DNA of 64,000 nucleotides from Aphanomyces cochlioides (lineage: Eukaryota; Oomycota; Saprolegniomycetes; Saprolegniales; Verrucalvaceae), in contig JAHQRK010000008.1 in the NCBI GenBank assembly GCA_019828595.1, forward strand, positions 2,480,001 to 2,544,000, read 5' to 3'. This document shows, in pieces, positions 27,492 to 38,759 of the stretch. How positions within the stretch are numbered: position 1 is the first letter of the stretch; each line of letters opens with the position of its first letter. A model generated the notes under the pieces. That model had not been told where the DNA came from, did no database searches, and worked only from the letters and a program-made list of their open reading frames with translations. Position numbers and translations under genes: made by a program.

Positions 27492-29418
27492 ATGCCGCAG
27501 AAGGTGTTCAACGGTATGCATGATGCGCGTCGACCAGCATAGGGTGATTCTGTGTGAATAGACCAGATCCATGGGTACATCTCGATGAGCGAGCTTTGTG
27601 TGTCAATCATCGACACGCCGCAGTTTCAACGACTGCGTGATTTAAAACAACTCGGTTGAAAAGCACCATGAACATTGCAGTGACCCCTTTTGTAGGCACG
27701 TTGTACTATGTCTTTCCAGGTGCCTCGCACAATCGATTCGAGCACTCTTTGGGTGTTGCACATCTAGCTGGAGCAACAGTTGAACGATTCCAGACGACAC
27801 AGCCCGAGTTGGAGATCACCAAGAAGGACGTTGAGCTCTTGGTGAGTGCTGTCTTTTGCATTGAGATACTCAAACTATAGCGAGTAGAGCGTCGCGGGAC
27901 TTGTGCATGACTTGGGCCATGGTCCATTTTCGCATGTGTTTGATGGCGAATTCATGTCCGCAGCACGTCCAAGTAAGTTGGCATGTTTATTATAATACAT
28001 ACGACTATGGTCTGTGCAGATAACTCGTACACGCACGAAGAAATGTCTCTACGTATGCTGGACTACCTCGTTGATGACAACAACATCGACATGGAGAAAC
28101 AGGATGTCCGTTTTGTCCAAGAGCTAGTCCAAAGTGCGAAAAGGTACTACATACTGTCCACATTTCCTGACTCTGTCCATTAGGACACCTACCACACGTT
28201 TGGATTCTCGTGACTTTTTGTACGAGATCGTTGCCAATGGTCGCAATTGCATTGACGTGGACAAGTTTGATTACTTGGCTCGCGACATGGAAAACCTCTT
28301 TGGCGGAAAGAAAGGCTTCGACTATTCGCGATTGTGGCACTACAATCGTGTGATTGGAAATGAAATTTGCTACCATACTTCTGTGACTGGCGATATCTAC
28401 GAAATGTTCCAGCAGCGATACTACATGCATAAGCAAGTCAGTGTGTTCCAGCAATATTCGTCGTAAATTTCGGTGTTTAGATCTACAACCATCGCAAGGG
28501 CAAGGCAGTGGAATACATGATCTGCGATGCAATGATCTTGGCTGATAAAGAACTGGGCATCTCGGCCTCGACAGACTCTCCAGAACGTTTCCAGTACATG
28601 ACAGATCATATTGTGAAAACTATCGAATGCTCAACATCGCCGGAACTCACGCAAGCTCGTGACATAATTCGACGCATCCGAAAGCGGCAATTGTACGAGT
28701 TTGTAGATGAATTTCTTGTGCCAGCTGAGCTGACCAACAAATTGCCCAAGGTACTGATTTTTGGCGTTGTCGATAGTAACGCTAAGTTTATATTCGCCAG
28801 ATTACCTCGCAAGACATCGCCTGTTCCTCAAACTCCCAATCACTGAATTTGAGTGTCGATGATATTATCGTTTATGACGGCCGTCTTAACTACAATTTGA
28901 AGGTATTCTTTCATAGCTGACAATTCTTGATCTGTTTCTCTAGGATAAAAATCCAGTGGATTCAGTCTCATTTTATTCGACTTCAAACTTGCTCGACAAG
29001 TTTCACACGCCAAAGGATGAAGTCAGTTTGTTGTTTCCTGACAAGGTACTAATATGCATCTTTGACTCAATACGATTCGTAAATTGCAGTTTGAGGAACG
29101 CATTTTGCGCGTATTCAGTCGCAACTCAAACGCTAATGTAAAACGAGCTATCGCCGAAGCATTTCGAAACCATCTGAAGCAATTTACACGCCGATTGCTT
29201 CCCTTTTCTCCTGCGTCTAAAGTATGTGTAGATTTCATTTCAGAAGTGTAATTCTCTCGTAGATTGTTCCACCTTCAACGCGAAGCTCCTCCACGCCTAC
29301 ACCAACTGCACGCAGTAAGAGTTAATTTGCTAATTCCGCCGATGATCTAGTTTTAGGCCTGTCGTTTGGTCTTGACGAAAACGAAGCCTTGCCGAAGAAA
29401 GCCAAAGTACAGCCTTAA
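27492..29418 (+). CDS. SAMHD1-like HD-domain deoxynucleoside triphosphate triphosphohydrolase
   Basis: Twelve exons (27492-27513, 27562-27654, 27696-27841, 27888-27972, 28020-28143, 28184-28436, 28481-28750, 28801-28902, 28944-29045, 29090-29221, 29263-29314, 29357-29418) give 480 residues. The family hydrolyses dNTPs to nucleoside plus triphosphate. The conserved order is visible: [42 protein letters not shown] (metal His), [14 protein letters not shown] (HD pair), [20 protein letters not shown] (metal Asp), and NPVDSVSFY in the C-terminal lobe. The human-type N-terminal SAM domain is absent: the protein starts directly at the HD core. Residues of the human allosteric GTP site were not all checked. 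Expected to be nuclear or cytosolic, limiting dNTP pools. Confidence 0.92.
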
Positions 29419-30192
29419 GGAGCTTGTAACATCTAATAGACGACCCACAACACCACAACATTCGACTTATTCCTAGAAATTGAGCAAGAAATCTTATTCC
29501 TGAGATTGTGAGCAACAACATTGGCAAATACATTACGACATTTACAAAAGATCAAGATAATGACGCCATCGAATGTCCACGGTAATTGTTCCATCAATGA
29601 TTAAATGACATTTGAGGTTCACAAAAGGTCAACCGACAACTGCTAAAGAGCAATTATGGACGACGACCATGATCAGTCAGATTCGAAAGATACGTGAGGC
29701 GATGAAATGAGATAGAGAAATTGTGACGAGAGATCCCATGATGGCGCGTGACGCTGACGTCTTTGCTCCACCAGTGTATCCATCGGAGGTTGATGCAGTC
29801 TATCCGAATGCAACGCTTTCCTTCCCATATTTTTTCGACAGAGGTAAAGTCAAACCCTGCAATTTGTTTCATTCATGAAAGCCAAGTTGAAGCTACCTCG
29901 ACAATCTTCGCTGCCAGCGTCGTCAAAGCTAAAATTCTATGATTGCACGATGAAACTGCATGGCGAAATCATTAATTGCCTTGAATGTTCCTCCCCATTT
30001 TACCAAGCTCTCAGTTGCCAAATGCTTTGAGAATACTAGTCCTCTATCAGTCCGACAGGATGTTGAAACTGAAGTGCTTGGTCCTCTCGACTGTCTTGCT
30101 CTCTTGGCCATTGGATAGCTATGGTGCGAATTAAATTTAGTTTGGCGGTTGGATTTATCTGCTTATAATAGCTTGTCAGTCGAGAAACAGCG
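29419..30192. other. Intergenic, no gene recognised
   Basis: Short frames occur on both strands but none has a start and domain. The short distance to the ATG at 30193 leaves room only for that gene's promoter. Confidence 0.35.
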
Positions 30193-32872
30193 ATGGGTGA
30201 CCGAGGTGGTGGCGGCATCGTGCCAGCAGCAGCCAAAACTCGCAAGCGCAAGGCGTACTTGTACATTTTCAACAGCGTGGCAGCAATCGCGTCAGTATTG
30301 TGCGTTTTTGTCGTCAACACTGTCGGGACGATTCAAACCGTGCGCATTCTCGTTGGTACCAATACGAACACGAGCCATTCCGAGACGGGGCTATTGTACG
30401 GCTACAAATCGCTCAATGCGCCATATCTTCTTCGTGAAATTGCAACAACTCCAGCTGCTGTTCAAGCGCGTGTTGCTTCGGTACTTCTTCCAATTCTCCC
30501 CTTGAAGTCTAACTAATTTGTAGGTTATTGCGAGCGGTTCATCTGTGGGATATTTGGAAATGACTGGATCGACTACATCTTTTCGCACGGATGCCTGCGC
30601 CATCACGTACAATGTGACGACAGATCGCATCTATAAAGCAACTTATGTCGGCAAAACGCTTGTTCCCATGCTCTTGGCGGTACGCCTCATACACCAGAGA
30701 TATTTTGATTGCTGATTTTCGCGGTAGGGCGCTGGAGCAAATATTACTGTCGGTGACAATTCCTCTCTGATTGTCGTCGATTGCTCATATGAAGGCCGTC
30801 AGCATCAAGACACGACCAACATCAAAGTAAGCAATCTAAAATTGTTGCAATTTATTCTAACGTCGTATTTGATCTAGCTCTATCTCATCGACCGCAATTT
30901 AAAGTGGCTAGTAACATATCAGCTCCAAACTATCATGGCAAATATTCCAGCTCGGCGTGATACAATGCCGACGGGAACTGTGAGCTATACAAATTTATCT
31001 CTCGCGTCCTTGACAGCGTCGTCGAGTACTCCGCAGCCTGGCGTCGATCTTACTGCTGGCATGACTTCGTCGGTACATCAACATTGAGTCTAGAATGAGT
31101 ACTGAGTCGAATGTAGGCCACTGCTACGCATCAATTGATGTCGTCTCGTGGGTTTCCATTCAATGCAGCACCATTTGACCCCGTCACAATTCAATCCGTG
31201 ACGGAAACAGGCGCATGGAACGCCACAGTCGATTCGACAGGCCTTCAGATGATTTTGCAAGGCTTTGGTGGCATGTACCGCGGTTCCCAGAATGAGCAAG
31301 CGAATTACAAAACATTCAAGTGGATCTTGGACCCCGATCCGATCCAAGCCGTGCATTATTTCCAACTCTCTGGCGTCGGTTGGACAAAGAACTCATGGGC
31401 ATGGGGCCAAGCATTAATTTCAGGCTTTTTATCGTTTGGAGTTATCACCAGCACGGTATAGAATGTCTCTTCCTAACTTCACTGACATGACTTTTAGATT
31501 ATGGCATGTATCATCTCGAGAAACATTTACCTGAGCAGCAAAGTCCATTGGATTCCTGATATTTCACCGTCTGTGCAGTCGGGCATTATGTTCCGTGGCG
31601 TCTTGACGATTCTTGCGTGGTGGATTGATGGTTGGTGGGCTGTCCAGGAATGGTACGACGCAAATCGTTGACAATTTTTCACCAACGTACGACGTCTGTA
31701 GGTGCTTTCATCAAGGCAACAGTCGCAATTCGTTGCTAGACATGTATGTCTTGACCGACAGTGTGAAATCGGATTGTTTGAGTCTTTTTCTCGCCGGTGC
31801 CGCTTTCATGGCATCGACACTCCATCTACGGATTAATCCAGCCGTCCCCGTTGTGATTTTCTTAATTATCTACTCGCAACGTGAAGAAATCGTCGCTGCG
31901 ATGGGCATTTTACTCCAATGTACGACTGTATTTTGAGATTTCGATAGCTCCTGGTCATTTGTAGCATCAAATGCCGAGCTCATTGCAAACCAAGCTCTCA
32001 ACGTCGTACTCTCCCAAACGCCAGGCATGGATATGTGGATGTGGCACGAAAAGAAAGATTTCAACGCGTTCGTCGTCTTCAATGAACTCTCTTGGATTTT
32101 TCTTGGTACGTTCGAGACCATTTTAGACCATTCCATCTCAATTTGCACTCATTGTAGCTTTGATTCTCATGCTTGTCTACGCTATTGGGGACAAGATTTA
32201 CACTGTGTACTTCACAGACCACGTCGTTGAAACCAAGTCAACGATGAAAACGACGGGCGGGACTGCGAATTCATCCAAGGTAGACATCATTTCCCTCTCT
32301 TTCACTCTAAATGTTGCGTCTGTGTAGGTACCAGGTACTGGAGGATCCCGGGGGGCCTCGACGGGAGTCTTTGGCGCTACAGAAAACGTCACTTGCTTTG
32401 AAACGAGCACGGTACGATTTACCCTTGGACTTGATCGATATAGATCAACCCCTAGGGCGAATACTTGCGTCACAAGTTTGGGCTCATGTCGTACAATGAA
32501 AATTACATTTTCATCAAAGGTAAACGTCCCGCCTCCCCTCCGCCTTGCCCCTCATGTCCTCTCTAACCTGCTGGACTGTAGGCCTAAAGTATGCGTCGCC
32601 CTCTGGTATTTGGACATCGGGGTGGGTCGTCGTCGATGATAAATTCCTCTTTCGTGCAGACGACATTATGAAGGTACATGGGCTCCTGGATTGCTTGATC
32701 GAATGATGTTTGGACGCAGGTTTGCTTCAATATTTTACTCCACCACGATGTTTTTCGAGCCCATTGCCACGTGATTGCCGACAACCAAGTGGACAAGACC
32801 GTCATCCGCGTCTTTCGCAAAGACATCACGCTCAAACAACTCTTTAATTTGTCCCTCCGCCCCCTTGCTTAA
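30193..32872 (+). CDS. Large multi-pass membrane protein, oomycete-specific type, function unknown
   Basis: Thirteen exons (30193-30480, 30524-30679, 30728-30826, 30878-31072, 31117-31455, 31498-31652, 31702-31919, 31965-32105, 32158-32279, 32328-32411, 32456-32519, 32582-32673, 32720-32872) add up to 701 residues with consistent phases. An N-terminal basic tail (KTRKRK) precedes a TM helix (SVAAIASVLCVFVV). A long extracytoplasmic region with several NXT/S sites follows, then a TM cluster from WAWGQALISGFLSFGVITST through GIMFRGVLTILAWWIDGWWA, SLFLAGAAFMASTLHL and PAVPVVIFLIIYSQ to ALILMLVYAIG. It ends in a soluble C-terminal domain (EYLRHKFGLMSYNENYIFIK... VCFNILLHHDVF). I recognise no enzyme or transporter family. 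Similar large membrane proteins occur as families in oomycete genomes. Confidence 0.75.
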
Positions 32873-33991
32873 GCAGCTTTTTTATGCATTTTAAACACAT
32901 TGCATGTTGTTTATCCAAAGTTTCCATCCTACTAGTATGAAGAAATATTATAACCTTTTATATTTTATACCAGACAGTTGAATAAGATTTCAAAGTTATA
33001 CAATTGATGTTCACGAGAGTTGAAGAGGTCTTGAGTTTGATTGCACGACACGATGGATTGCCTTTAGGGATTGATGAGTTTTCAATGCTGGATGAAAAAC
33101 AAATCCAGTTCGAAATGTTGTGTCCAACGAATATGCCGATCTAATGATCCTGGGAAAATAGATCATTGCCATTGCAGCAAACACATGAAAAATGCATCTA
33201 CGATTGCTTTTAGCTGGGTCAGCTGATGGCTATTGAGAGTTCGATAAAAAAATTCAGCTGGAGCCATGTGCATCCGCTCCAAAATTGCACTCTGAGCACA
33301 ACATCAACCTTGATTAATGACCCCTCTCGTTGGGACTCTTTGGATCAAAATACGCAGCATCGAACTATGCATGATATGGCTTGAGCAAGGCAATAACCGC
33401 ATTGATTAATAGATAAGACCATAGGCTCGAATGCTCATTGCATGGTCTACATTAAGACCCATCTAGGGGCTCGACCACTGAATATAATCACCATTTTACC
33501 GGGTAGCCACACCAGAAAACTTGCGAAATCCTCAAAGTCAGCGTAGAGGCGGCCAAGTTAAAAGGCAGAGCACTCATTGAAACTAGTGCTTCTTTCGAGA
33601 GGATTGGATCACACCTAGCTCGTCAACTTTTCGCTTGACGTCCGAAAACTTGTTAATCGCATACTCTTTGCAAAATAAAATATAACCTCTGAAAACTAAT
33701 TTTCCACAATGGTGATGACATTTTCCACTTGAATCTTCTCGTGGCATTTCAAATAACTTGTGAAATATGCTCCGTGTCGATGCTGTCGACGGTGTCTAGC
33801 GCAGTTTGTCTGCATGAAGCCTCTTGGGGGATGCGAAGAAGAGCTGGAGGAGCTATCACATTGTTTTCATCTTCTACAAGAGTCAACATGCCACTTTTCG
33901 AGCTTTTTCTGGCTTCATGTCTCGAGATGGGCCAATCACTTGGACCAGACCTGATCCAAGTTCAACAAAACCGTGGTCATTTGCAAAAATC
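32873..33991. other. 1.1 kb intergenic, no gene recognised
   Basis: No supported frame, repeat or structured element. The frames at 33729-34067 overlap the elicitin-like gene in other phases and are treated as shadows. Confidence 0.4.
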
Positions 33992-34579
33992 ATGCGACGC
34001 GTGCCGATCACTTGCATGGCGATGGCCGCTGCGGTGCTCGCTGCCAACGTATCTGGCGCCAAGCTAGCGCTGTGTGATTCCAGCACGCTGAAAAAAGTAA
34101 TCATACCCGTCTACAGCAGCTCCCTCGTCGTCGCGTGCGCCCATTCACTCGATATGTTGCCCAAACAGTACCTTGCTCTCGCTGCCTACACACCCAAACA
34201 GTGCCAGCTTCTGCGCAACAACAGCGACTGCAAGGCCGTGAATGACGCGTACTTTGCAGCGCTGGCAACCATCTCACCACCTTGTTCATTGCGCGACGGC
34301 TCACGGTCAGATGTGGCAGTGTCCTACGAAGAATCGTTGAGCCAAGAATGCAACACGACCAAGATGTCCCGCTCGTTCAACACGTCCACGAGATCCAACG
34401 TGACGTCTGTCCCCATCATCACAAGCGCAATTCCGAGGCCGAGTGCAATCAACGTCGACACGCCACCGCCGGGCAGAGACGCCGTGACATCGAACACGAC
34501 GACGTCTGGCGTCTCTCCCTCCGCTTCGATCTCCCTCATCGTCAGCACTGTGGCGCTGGTGTTGACTGCCTGTCTATAG
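33992..34579 (+). CDS. Elicitin-like GPI-anchored secreted protein (six cysteines)
   Basis: A 195-residue single-exon protein. I chose ATG 33992 (MRRVPITCMAMAAAVLAANV) because it gives a proper signal peptide cleaved near SGA/K; the open frame extends 56 codons upstream without secretory character. The mature domain has six cysteines (ALCDS, VACAHS, KQCQLL, SDCKAV, PPCSLR, QECNTT), the number expected for the elicitin fold with three disulfides. A Ser/Thr-rich stem with NTS/NTT sites and a hydrophobic tail (ISLIVSTVALVLTACL) suggest a GPI anchor. It probably binds sterol or lipid at the cell surface, by family inference. It is a distant relative of the protein at 7013-7675. Confidence 0.7.
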   Translation: MRRVPITCMAMAAAVLAANVSGAKLALCDSSTLKKVIIPVYSSSLVVACAHSLDMLPKQYLALAAYTPKQCQLLRNNSDCKAVNDAYFAALATISPPCSLRDGSRSDVAVSYEESLSQECNTTKMSRSFNTSTRSNVTSVPIITSAIPRPSAINVDTPPPGRDAVTSNTTTSGVSPSASISLIVSTVALVLTACL

Positions 34580-35400
34580 CTGCTTGGACACGCGCATCTA
34601 TTTATTCCCACGGGCTCGTCGCCATCGTTCGGCGGAGAGGACAATATAATATGCTGGAGGTTTCCTGAATCCATGGCAAATATCAAATCTTATAGGATAA
34701 TTCTCAATTAAAAATATATTTTTTGCAATAGATTGTTTCGTCAACAATACATTTTTAACCCAAATCACCAAACACCAACGCGTGTGGACAACATCGCGCG
34801 ACTGTCAAGAGCCCCATCGGATACAACATCATCTATTTAGCTGTATGAGCCTTATCGTATCCTTTTTTCGTTTTCTCTGTCGCGTTTTAGCGACTTTACA
34901 TGCCATTTTGGAGATGCAACCATCCGGATATGATATAGTTATCCGGATGAAACCTGGCCGAAGTGATATTATGCGGGTTTGACACGCGAAGAAAGCTCTA
35001 GTCTACTCTAACAAGTGTATTAGCAGCACGTTGAGTAGAAGGGACGTTCATAATGTGATGAAGATCGCAGAAGAGATTGTTTCAGCACTTTAGCTTAGAC
35101 AATCCGGATAAATGTACTTATCCGGTTGTCTGGCGTACGACAGTGTAATCAGCATCTGAGTTGAGGCCAGTGTGTCGACCAGGACGCTGAGTTGTATCAG
35201 AAATCAAAGCGTTGTGTTCATTCGACAGGTCACGACGAGATCGGCGAATTTCCACGCTTTGGAAATCAATCGTTCTGGATCATGTTTTATCTGTAACCCC
35301 TGCACCCCTAACACCTACACCCTTAACCCCTACACCCCTGGGCCAACTAAACCCCCGCGTGAATCCGTGACTGTTCAGTTTTGGATCTTGAAGAGTCGCG
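34580..35400. other. Intergenic with paired CCGGAT motifs and a telomere-like C-rich tract
   Basis: Motif pairs lie at 34922-34947 (ATCCGGATA ... TTATCCGGA) and 35102-35125 (ATCCGGATA ... TTATCCGG). At 35294-35340 there is a run of (T)AACCCCTACACCCCT-like units, the reverse complement of the G-rich tracts at 41400, 41645 and 50470. The axonemal dynein light-chain gene starts right after it. No other gene is seen. Confidence 0.45.
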
Positions 35401-36396
35401 ATGTTGCCGCCACAGCCATCGCTCGTGAAATACGACAGCCCGATCTTGATTAGCACGACCAAGGACAAGAAAGCCAGTGGCGGTAGTGGAAAGAAAGGCA
35501 AGAAGGAGCATTCGACGAGCGCGACGGCCAGCAACACGGAGAAAAATGGCATTCCATCCATTGCAAATGCGAGTTCGACCCAAACGGAGGACATTTTGAA
35601 CTCGATATTGCCGCCAAAGTACGTCCTCCTAGTAGCACATTGTATGAAAACACTTTGGCGTAGAGAATGGACGGAAGATGGGCAATTATGGGTCCAATAT
35701 GTGAGCAGTACGCCCGCGACTCGGCTGGACGTGATCAATCTGCAAGTAACTGAAACACACCACGAGAATGAGGGGACTCACTCGAGTAGGAGCAATTGGA
35801 CATGCGTCTTCAGCAGAAACAAGCTCGGGAAACGGGCATTTGTCCAGTTCGTGAGGAGCTCTACGCGCAATGTTTCGGTGGGAGTTTCCTGGCGCATTCG
35901 CGTGCTATTCTCCCGACTTTGTAGATGAACTGATCCGCCAAATCACGATCAATTGCGCCGAGCGTGGCTTGCTCTTGCTCCGCGTGCGTGTTGAAATCCG
36001 CATGACGATTGCAGCCTACCAGACGCTCTACGAGAGCAGTATTGCCTTTGGGTTTGTCACCCTTCACCGTCTTTCTCTTTCTTTTGGCTCATAGGATGCG
36101 CAAAGCATTGATGGCGGAGCAGAAGAAGCTCGACGCGGAGCAAAAGCTAAAGCAGCTCGAGGCGGATCGCAACGAATTGGCCGCGCAAGTCGAAGAGTAT
36201 GAAAACGCCAACGATGGACATTTGAGAATTGTGACATTTCGGTAGGCTCAAGCTCCGCTGCGATGCGATTCAAAAGCGCGAAGAGGAGAAGCGTCTCGCG
36301 GACGAGAAAAAACACAACGACGACGTCGAGCTGCTCAAGAAAGCCAACGAGCAGCTCAAGACCAACTTGGAAAGTCTCCTCGCGGCGCCAAAGTAG
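35401..36396 (+). CDS. DNALI1: Axonemal dynein light intermediate polypeptide (p28/DNALI1)
   Basis: An inner-arm axonemal dynein light chain needed for flagellar beating. Six exons (35401-35618, 35664-35745, 35790-35877, 35925-36051, 36095-36196, 36246-36396) encode 255 residues, the usual family length. After a low-complexity N-terminus the signature region is almost identical to the animal protein: LNSILPPK.EWTEDGQLWVQ, VSSTPATRLDVINLQEQLD, RQARETGICPVREELYAQCF, then DELIRQITINCAERGLLLLR and EIRMTIAAYQTLYESSIAFG. A C-terminal coiled coil (EQKKLDAEQKLKQLEADRNE ...) follows. Its presence implies that the organism makes flagellate cells, as expected for oomycete zoospores. Introns are 43-49 bp. 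Confidence 0.95.
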
Positions 36397-36640
36397 TAAT
36401 AAATTGTATCGTGTGCGTCCTAACTCATGTACAACACGGCATCGTGCTCCAACGACGCTAGCACGGCGTCATCGACGAGATTGCCGTGCTTGGTGCGGAG
36501 CACGTGGCGTTTCTTCATGCCCATTTTCGTCTTGGCAAGGTTCACCAACGCATCCATGGTCCTCGTGTGCAAGACAACCGCTTTCTGCTTGGATTGATGC
36601 GAAAATGCAAGCCGCAGCGGTTCCCGCGGCTACAAGAAAT

Positions 36641-38040
36641 TCAAAGTCGCTCGAGAATTTCATGCGCTTTGTCTACCTGATCGGTCAGCTCGAGTTTTGT
36701 CAAGTCGATCGCACGGTTGACGTCCGTCTCGTCTGCAAGGAGAGCGCCAACATGCGCTTCGACGCAATCGGCTAGCGCGCGCAAGGAATAGCCTAGAAAT
36801 TGTCCACTCCATGAGCGTTCCAAGGCGGAAATGGATCGAAATTACCGCCTTCCAGGACAGAAACGATGCGACCATGGCAATGCAGTCTTGCAATTTGTTT
36901 GATGCGTTGCGTGACCCATTCATAGTCCTCGGCCGTGAGATTGACTTGCGCCAGTGGATCGTCTTTGTGGCCGTCGAAACCAGCGCTGATGAAGATTAGT
37001 TGAGGTTGACAAGCATGGAGCTGCGGCTCCACCTACGACCTCCATTTAGATCATGGAGAAAGGAGCTTGGACGGCGTACTTGCTCTTGAAAGACGCGGCG
37101 AAATGTAGCAGACGACGTCGCGGCGGTCAGTTCAAAGTTCCAAACGTTGCCCGCATTGCAGCGAGCATGGCCAGAATGCGGAAAGAACGGCGACTGGTGC
37201 GTCGAGAGGTAGAAAAGTTGTTGCGGCATCGACTTGGCTTTGGTTTCCGTGCCGTTGCCGTGATGCACGTCGAAATCCAAGACGGCGACGCGCTTCAACT
37301 TGTGTGTTTCCAGCGCGTGCATGGCGGCAATGCCAATGTTGTTGAAAATGCAAAACCCCATGGCTTTATGCGGCTCTGCATGATGTCCAGGTGGTCGGAC
37401 GGCGCAAAATGCATTCAAACAGTCGCCGCGCATGACAGCGTCGACGGCAGCACAGGCGGCTCCAGCTGCATGCACCGCAGCTTCACGAGTGTACCGCATT
37501 AATGCCGTGTCTTCGTCAATGTCGATCGTGGCATACTGCTGCAATGTCTCCCGTCGTGCTACAAAAGAGTTCAAGCCTACAAATGCCATCGACTGCGTAC
37601 CAGTGTGGCTGCTAGAGCTCTCCGCTGCAATGCGATCCAGTTCGTCCATCGAGCGTTCAATCTTGGCGCACCATTTCAATACGGCTTGAACATGCATCGG
37701 TGTATGAAAAGCTTGCAGTTGTTCGATCGTCGCCGGGGGCGTGTCGGTATGCTGCGGCAGCCACGGAAACACAGCTTGGAGTCGCTCTAGGATCACTTGG
37801 ACGCTATTTCATCATCATTTCGTCATGAATTGCAGCGTCAGGCCGTCTATACCGTTCTGGACGTTCAGGGTGGCGCTTGATATGGTGGCGAATACAGGAT
37901 GGATGGCTATAGAGGAACGTCGTGGGACGGCCAGTGCTGGCGTCAGCAGGCTTTTCTTCACAGACTCTTCCTGCCGCGCCTACGTACTCGGACGCCGTGC
38001 AAGGAGGAGGAGACGCCGCACCGCCATCTTCAGCTCCCAT
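36641..38040 (-). CDS. Class II-type histone deacetylase / acetylpolyamine amidohydrolase family
   Basis: Zn-dependent deacetylase. Four exons on the minus strand (38040-37853, 37803-37080, 37032-36846, 36792-36641) give 416 residues. Catalytic features are intact: AVRPPGHHAEPHKAMGFCIF (active-site His pair), VAVLDFDVHHGNGTE (Zn-binding Asp/His), FISAGFDGHKDDPL (second Zn-binding Asp) and VLEGGYSLRALADCVEAHV (Gly-Gly-Tyr loop). The last intron (53 bp, GTAATT...CTAG) must be removed to restore EGGY. The start MGAEDGG at 38040 is the first Met before the conserved HHIKRHPERPER. The substrate could be histones or other acetyl-lysine proteins; no extra targeting domain is seen. A pair of ATCCGGAT motifs lies just upstream (38085-38111). 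Confidence 0.92.
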
Positions 38041-38084
38041 CGCAACGGTGCAATATGACTCAACTCGATTCTCATTGGGTGAAC

Positions 38085-38111
38085 ATCCGGATAAATGGGT
38101 GATTATCCGGA
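38085..38111. promoter_or_regulatory. Paired ATCCGGAT motif between divergent genes
   Basis: ATCCGGATAAATGGGTGATT followed by ATCCGGA lies 45 bp upstream of the HDAC start on minus and 63 bp upstream of the ATG at 38174 on plus. It could serve as a shared bidirectional promoter element. Confidence 0.45.
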
Positions 38112-38173
38112 AAACCACGCCGCATAAGAGTGGAAAAGTGTAGATCCAACATGGAGGAAATCTCCATGGAGAG

Positions 38174-38580
38174 ATGGAAAAGCCGACGCCAGGACGAGGC
38201 GATTTCGTCGCCTCCACGCGTTTGGATCGATCTACGGACTGCAAAAGACTTGATGTAGGCATGGCGTTATCTCATGAAGTGTGTCGCTGGTTGCACAAAC
38301 GTGGAATCGTGTGAATTTGATCGAGGGAGAACGATCGAACACTTTGGTGGCAAGGCGAACATGGAAAAGCCACCGTAGCGTGCAGGCGCACACCTACTCG
38401 TGGTGTGGTCGCTTGGGTGGATATGCACGACGCTTGGTCTGCTTTGTCGACGATAGGAAGCAAAGTCCGTTGAAAGCACCACAAGTCACGAGCGACACAA
38501 AGCAAGGTCTGAACTCATGCGACGCGGTTCCTCATGGAGGAAGAGACTCGTCGTTTTCTTCGACTGCGATCGAGTTGAAA
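38174..38580 (+). CDS. Hypothetical protein, structure uncertain
   Basis: ATG 38174 opens MEKPTPGRGDFVASTRLDRS and continues to SHEVCRWLHKRGIV, then meets TGA. A GT donor at about 38314 and an AAG acceptor near 38357 would join it to RTWKSHRSVQAHTYSWCGRL and onward. Alternative joins give equally open frames, so the exon chain and the end at about 38580 are tentative. It would be divergent to the HDAC with a 133-bp shared promoter. I recognise no domain. Confidence 0.3.
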
Positions 38581-38759
38581 TAGTAAGTGCTGGATTGTTA
38601 CCATCAGATTTGGAGGCTGTTCGGGATTGTGAAGCCTCTTCTCCTCTTCATCCCTCGGACTCGTCCTGGAGACTACCTAGGTATTCTTAGCGCACTGATG
38701 GATTGACATGCAACAACTCTGGAGAGGAGCCCGCTGTGGAACTGATTAAGTTAAGGATG

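Noticed and set aside
33824..33991. 56-codon upstream extension of the elicitin-like gene
   Set aside because: It lacks secretory character, whereas ATG 33992 directly starts a signal peptide.
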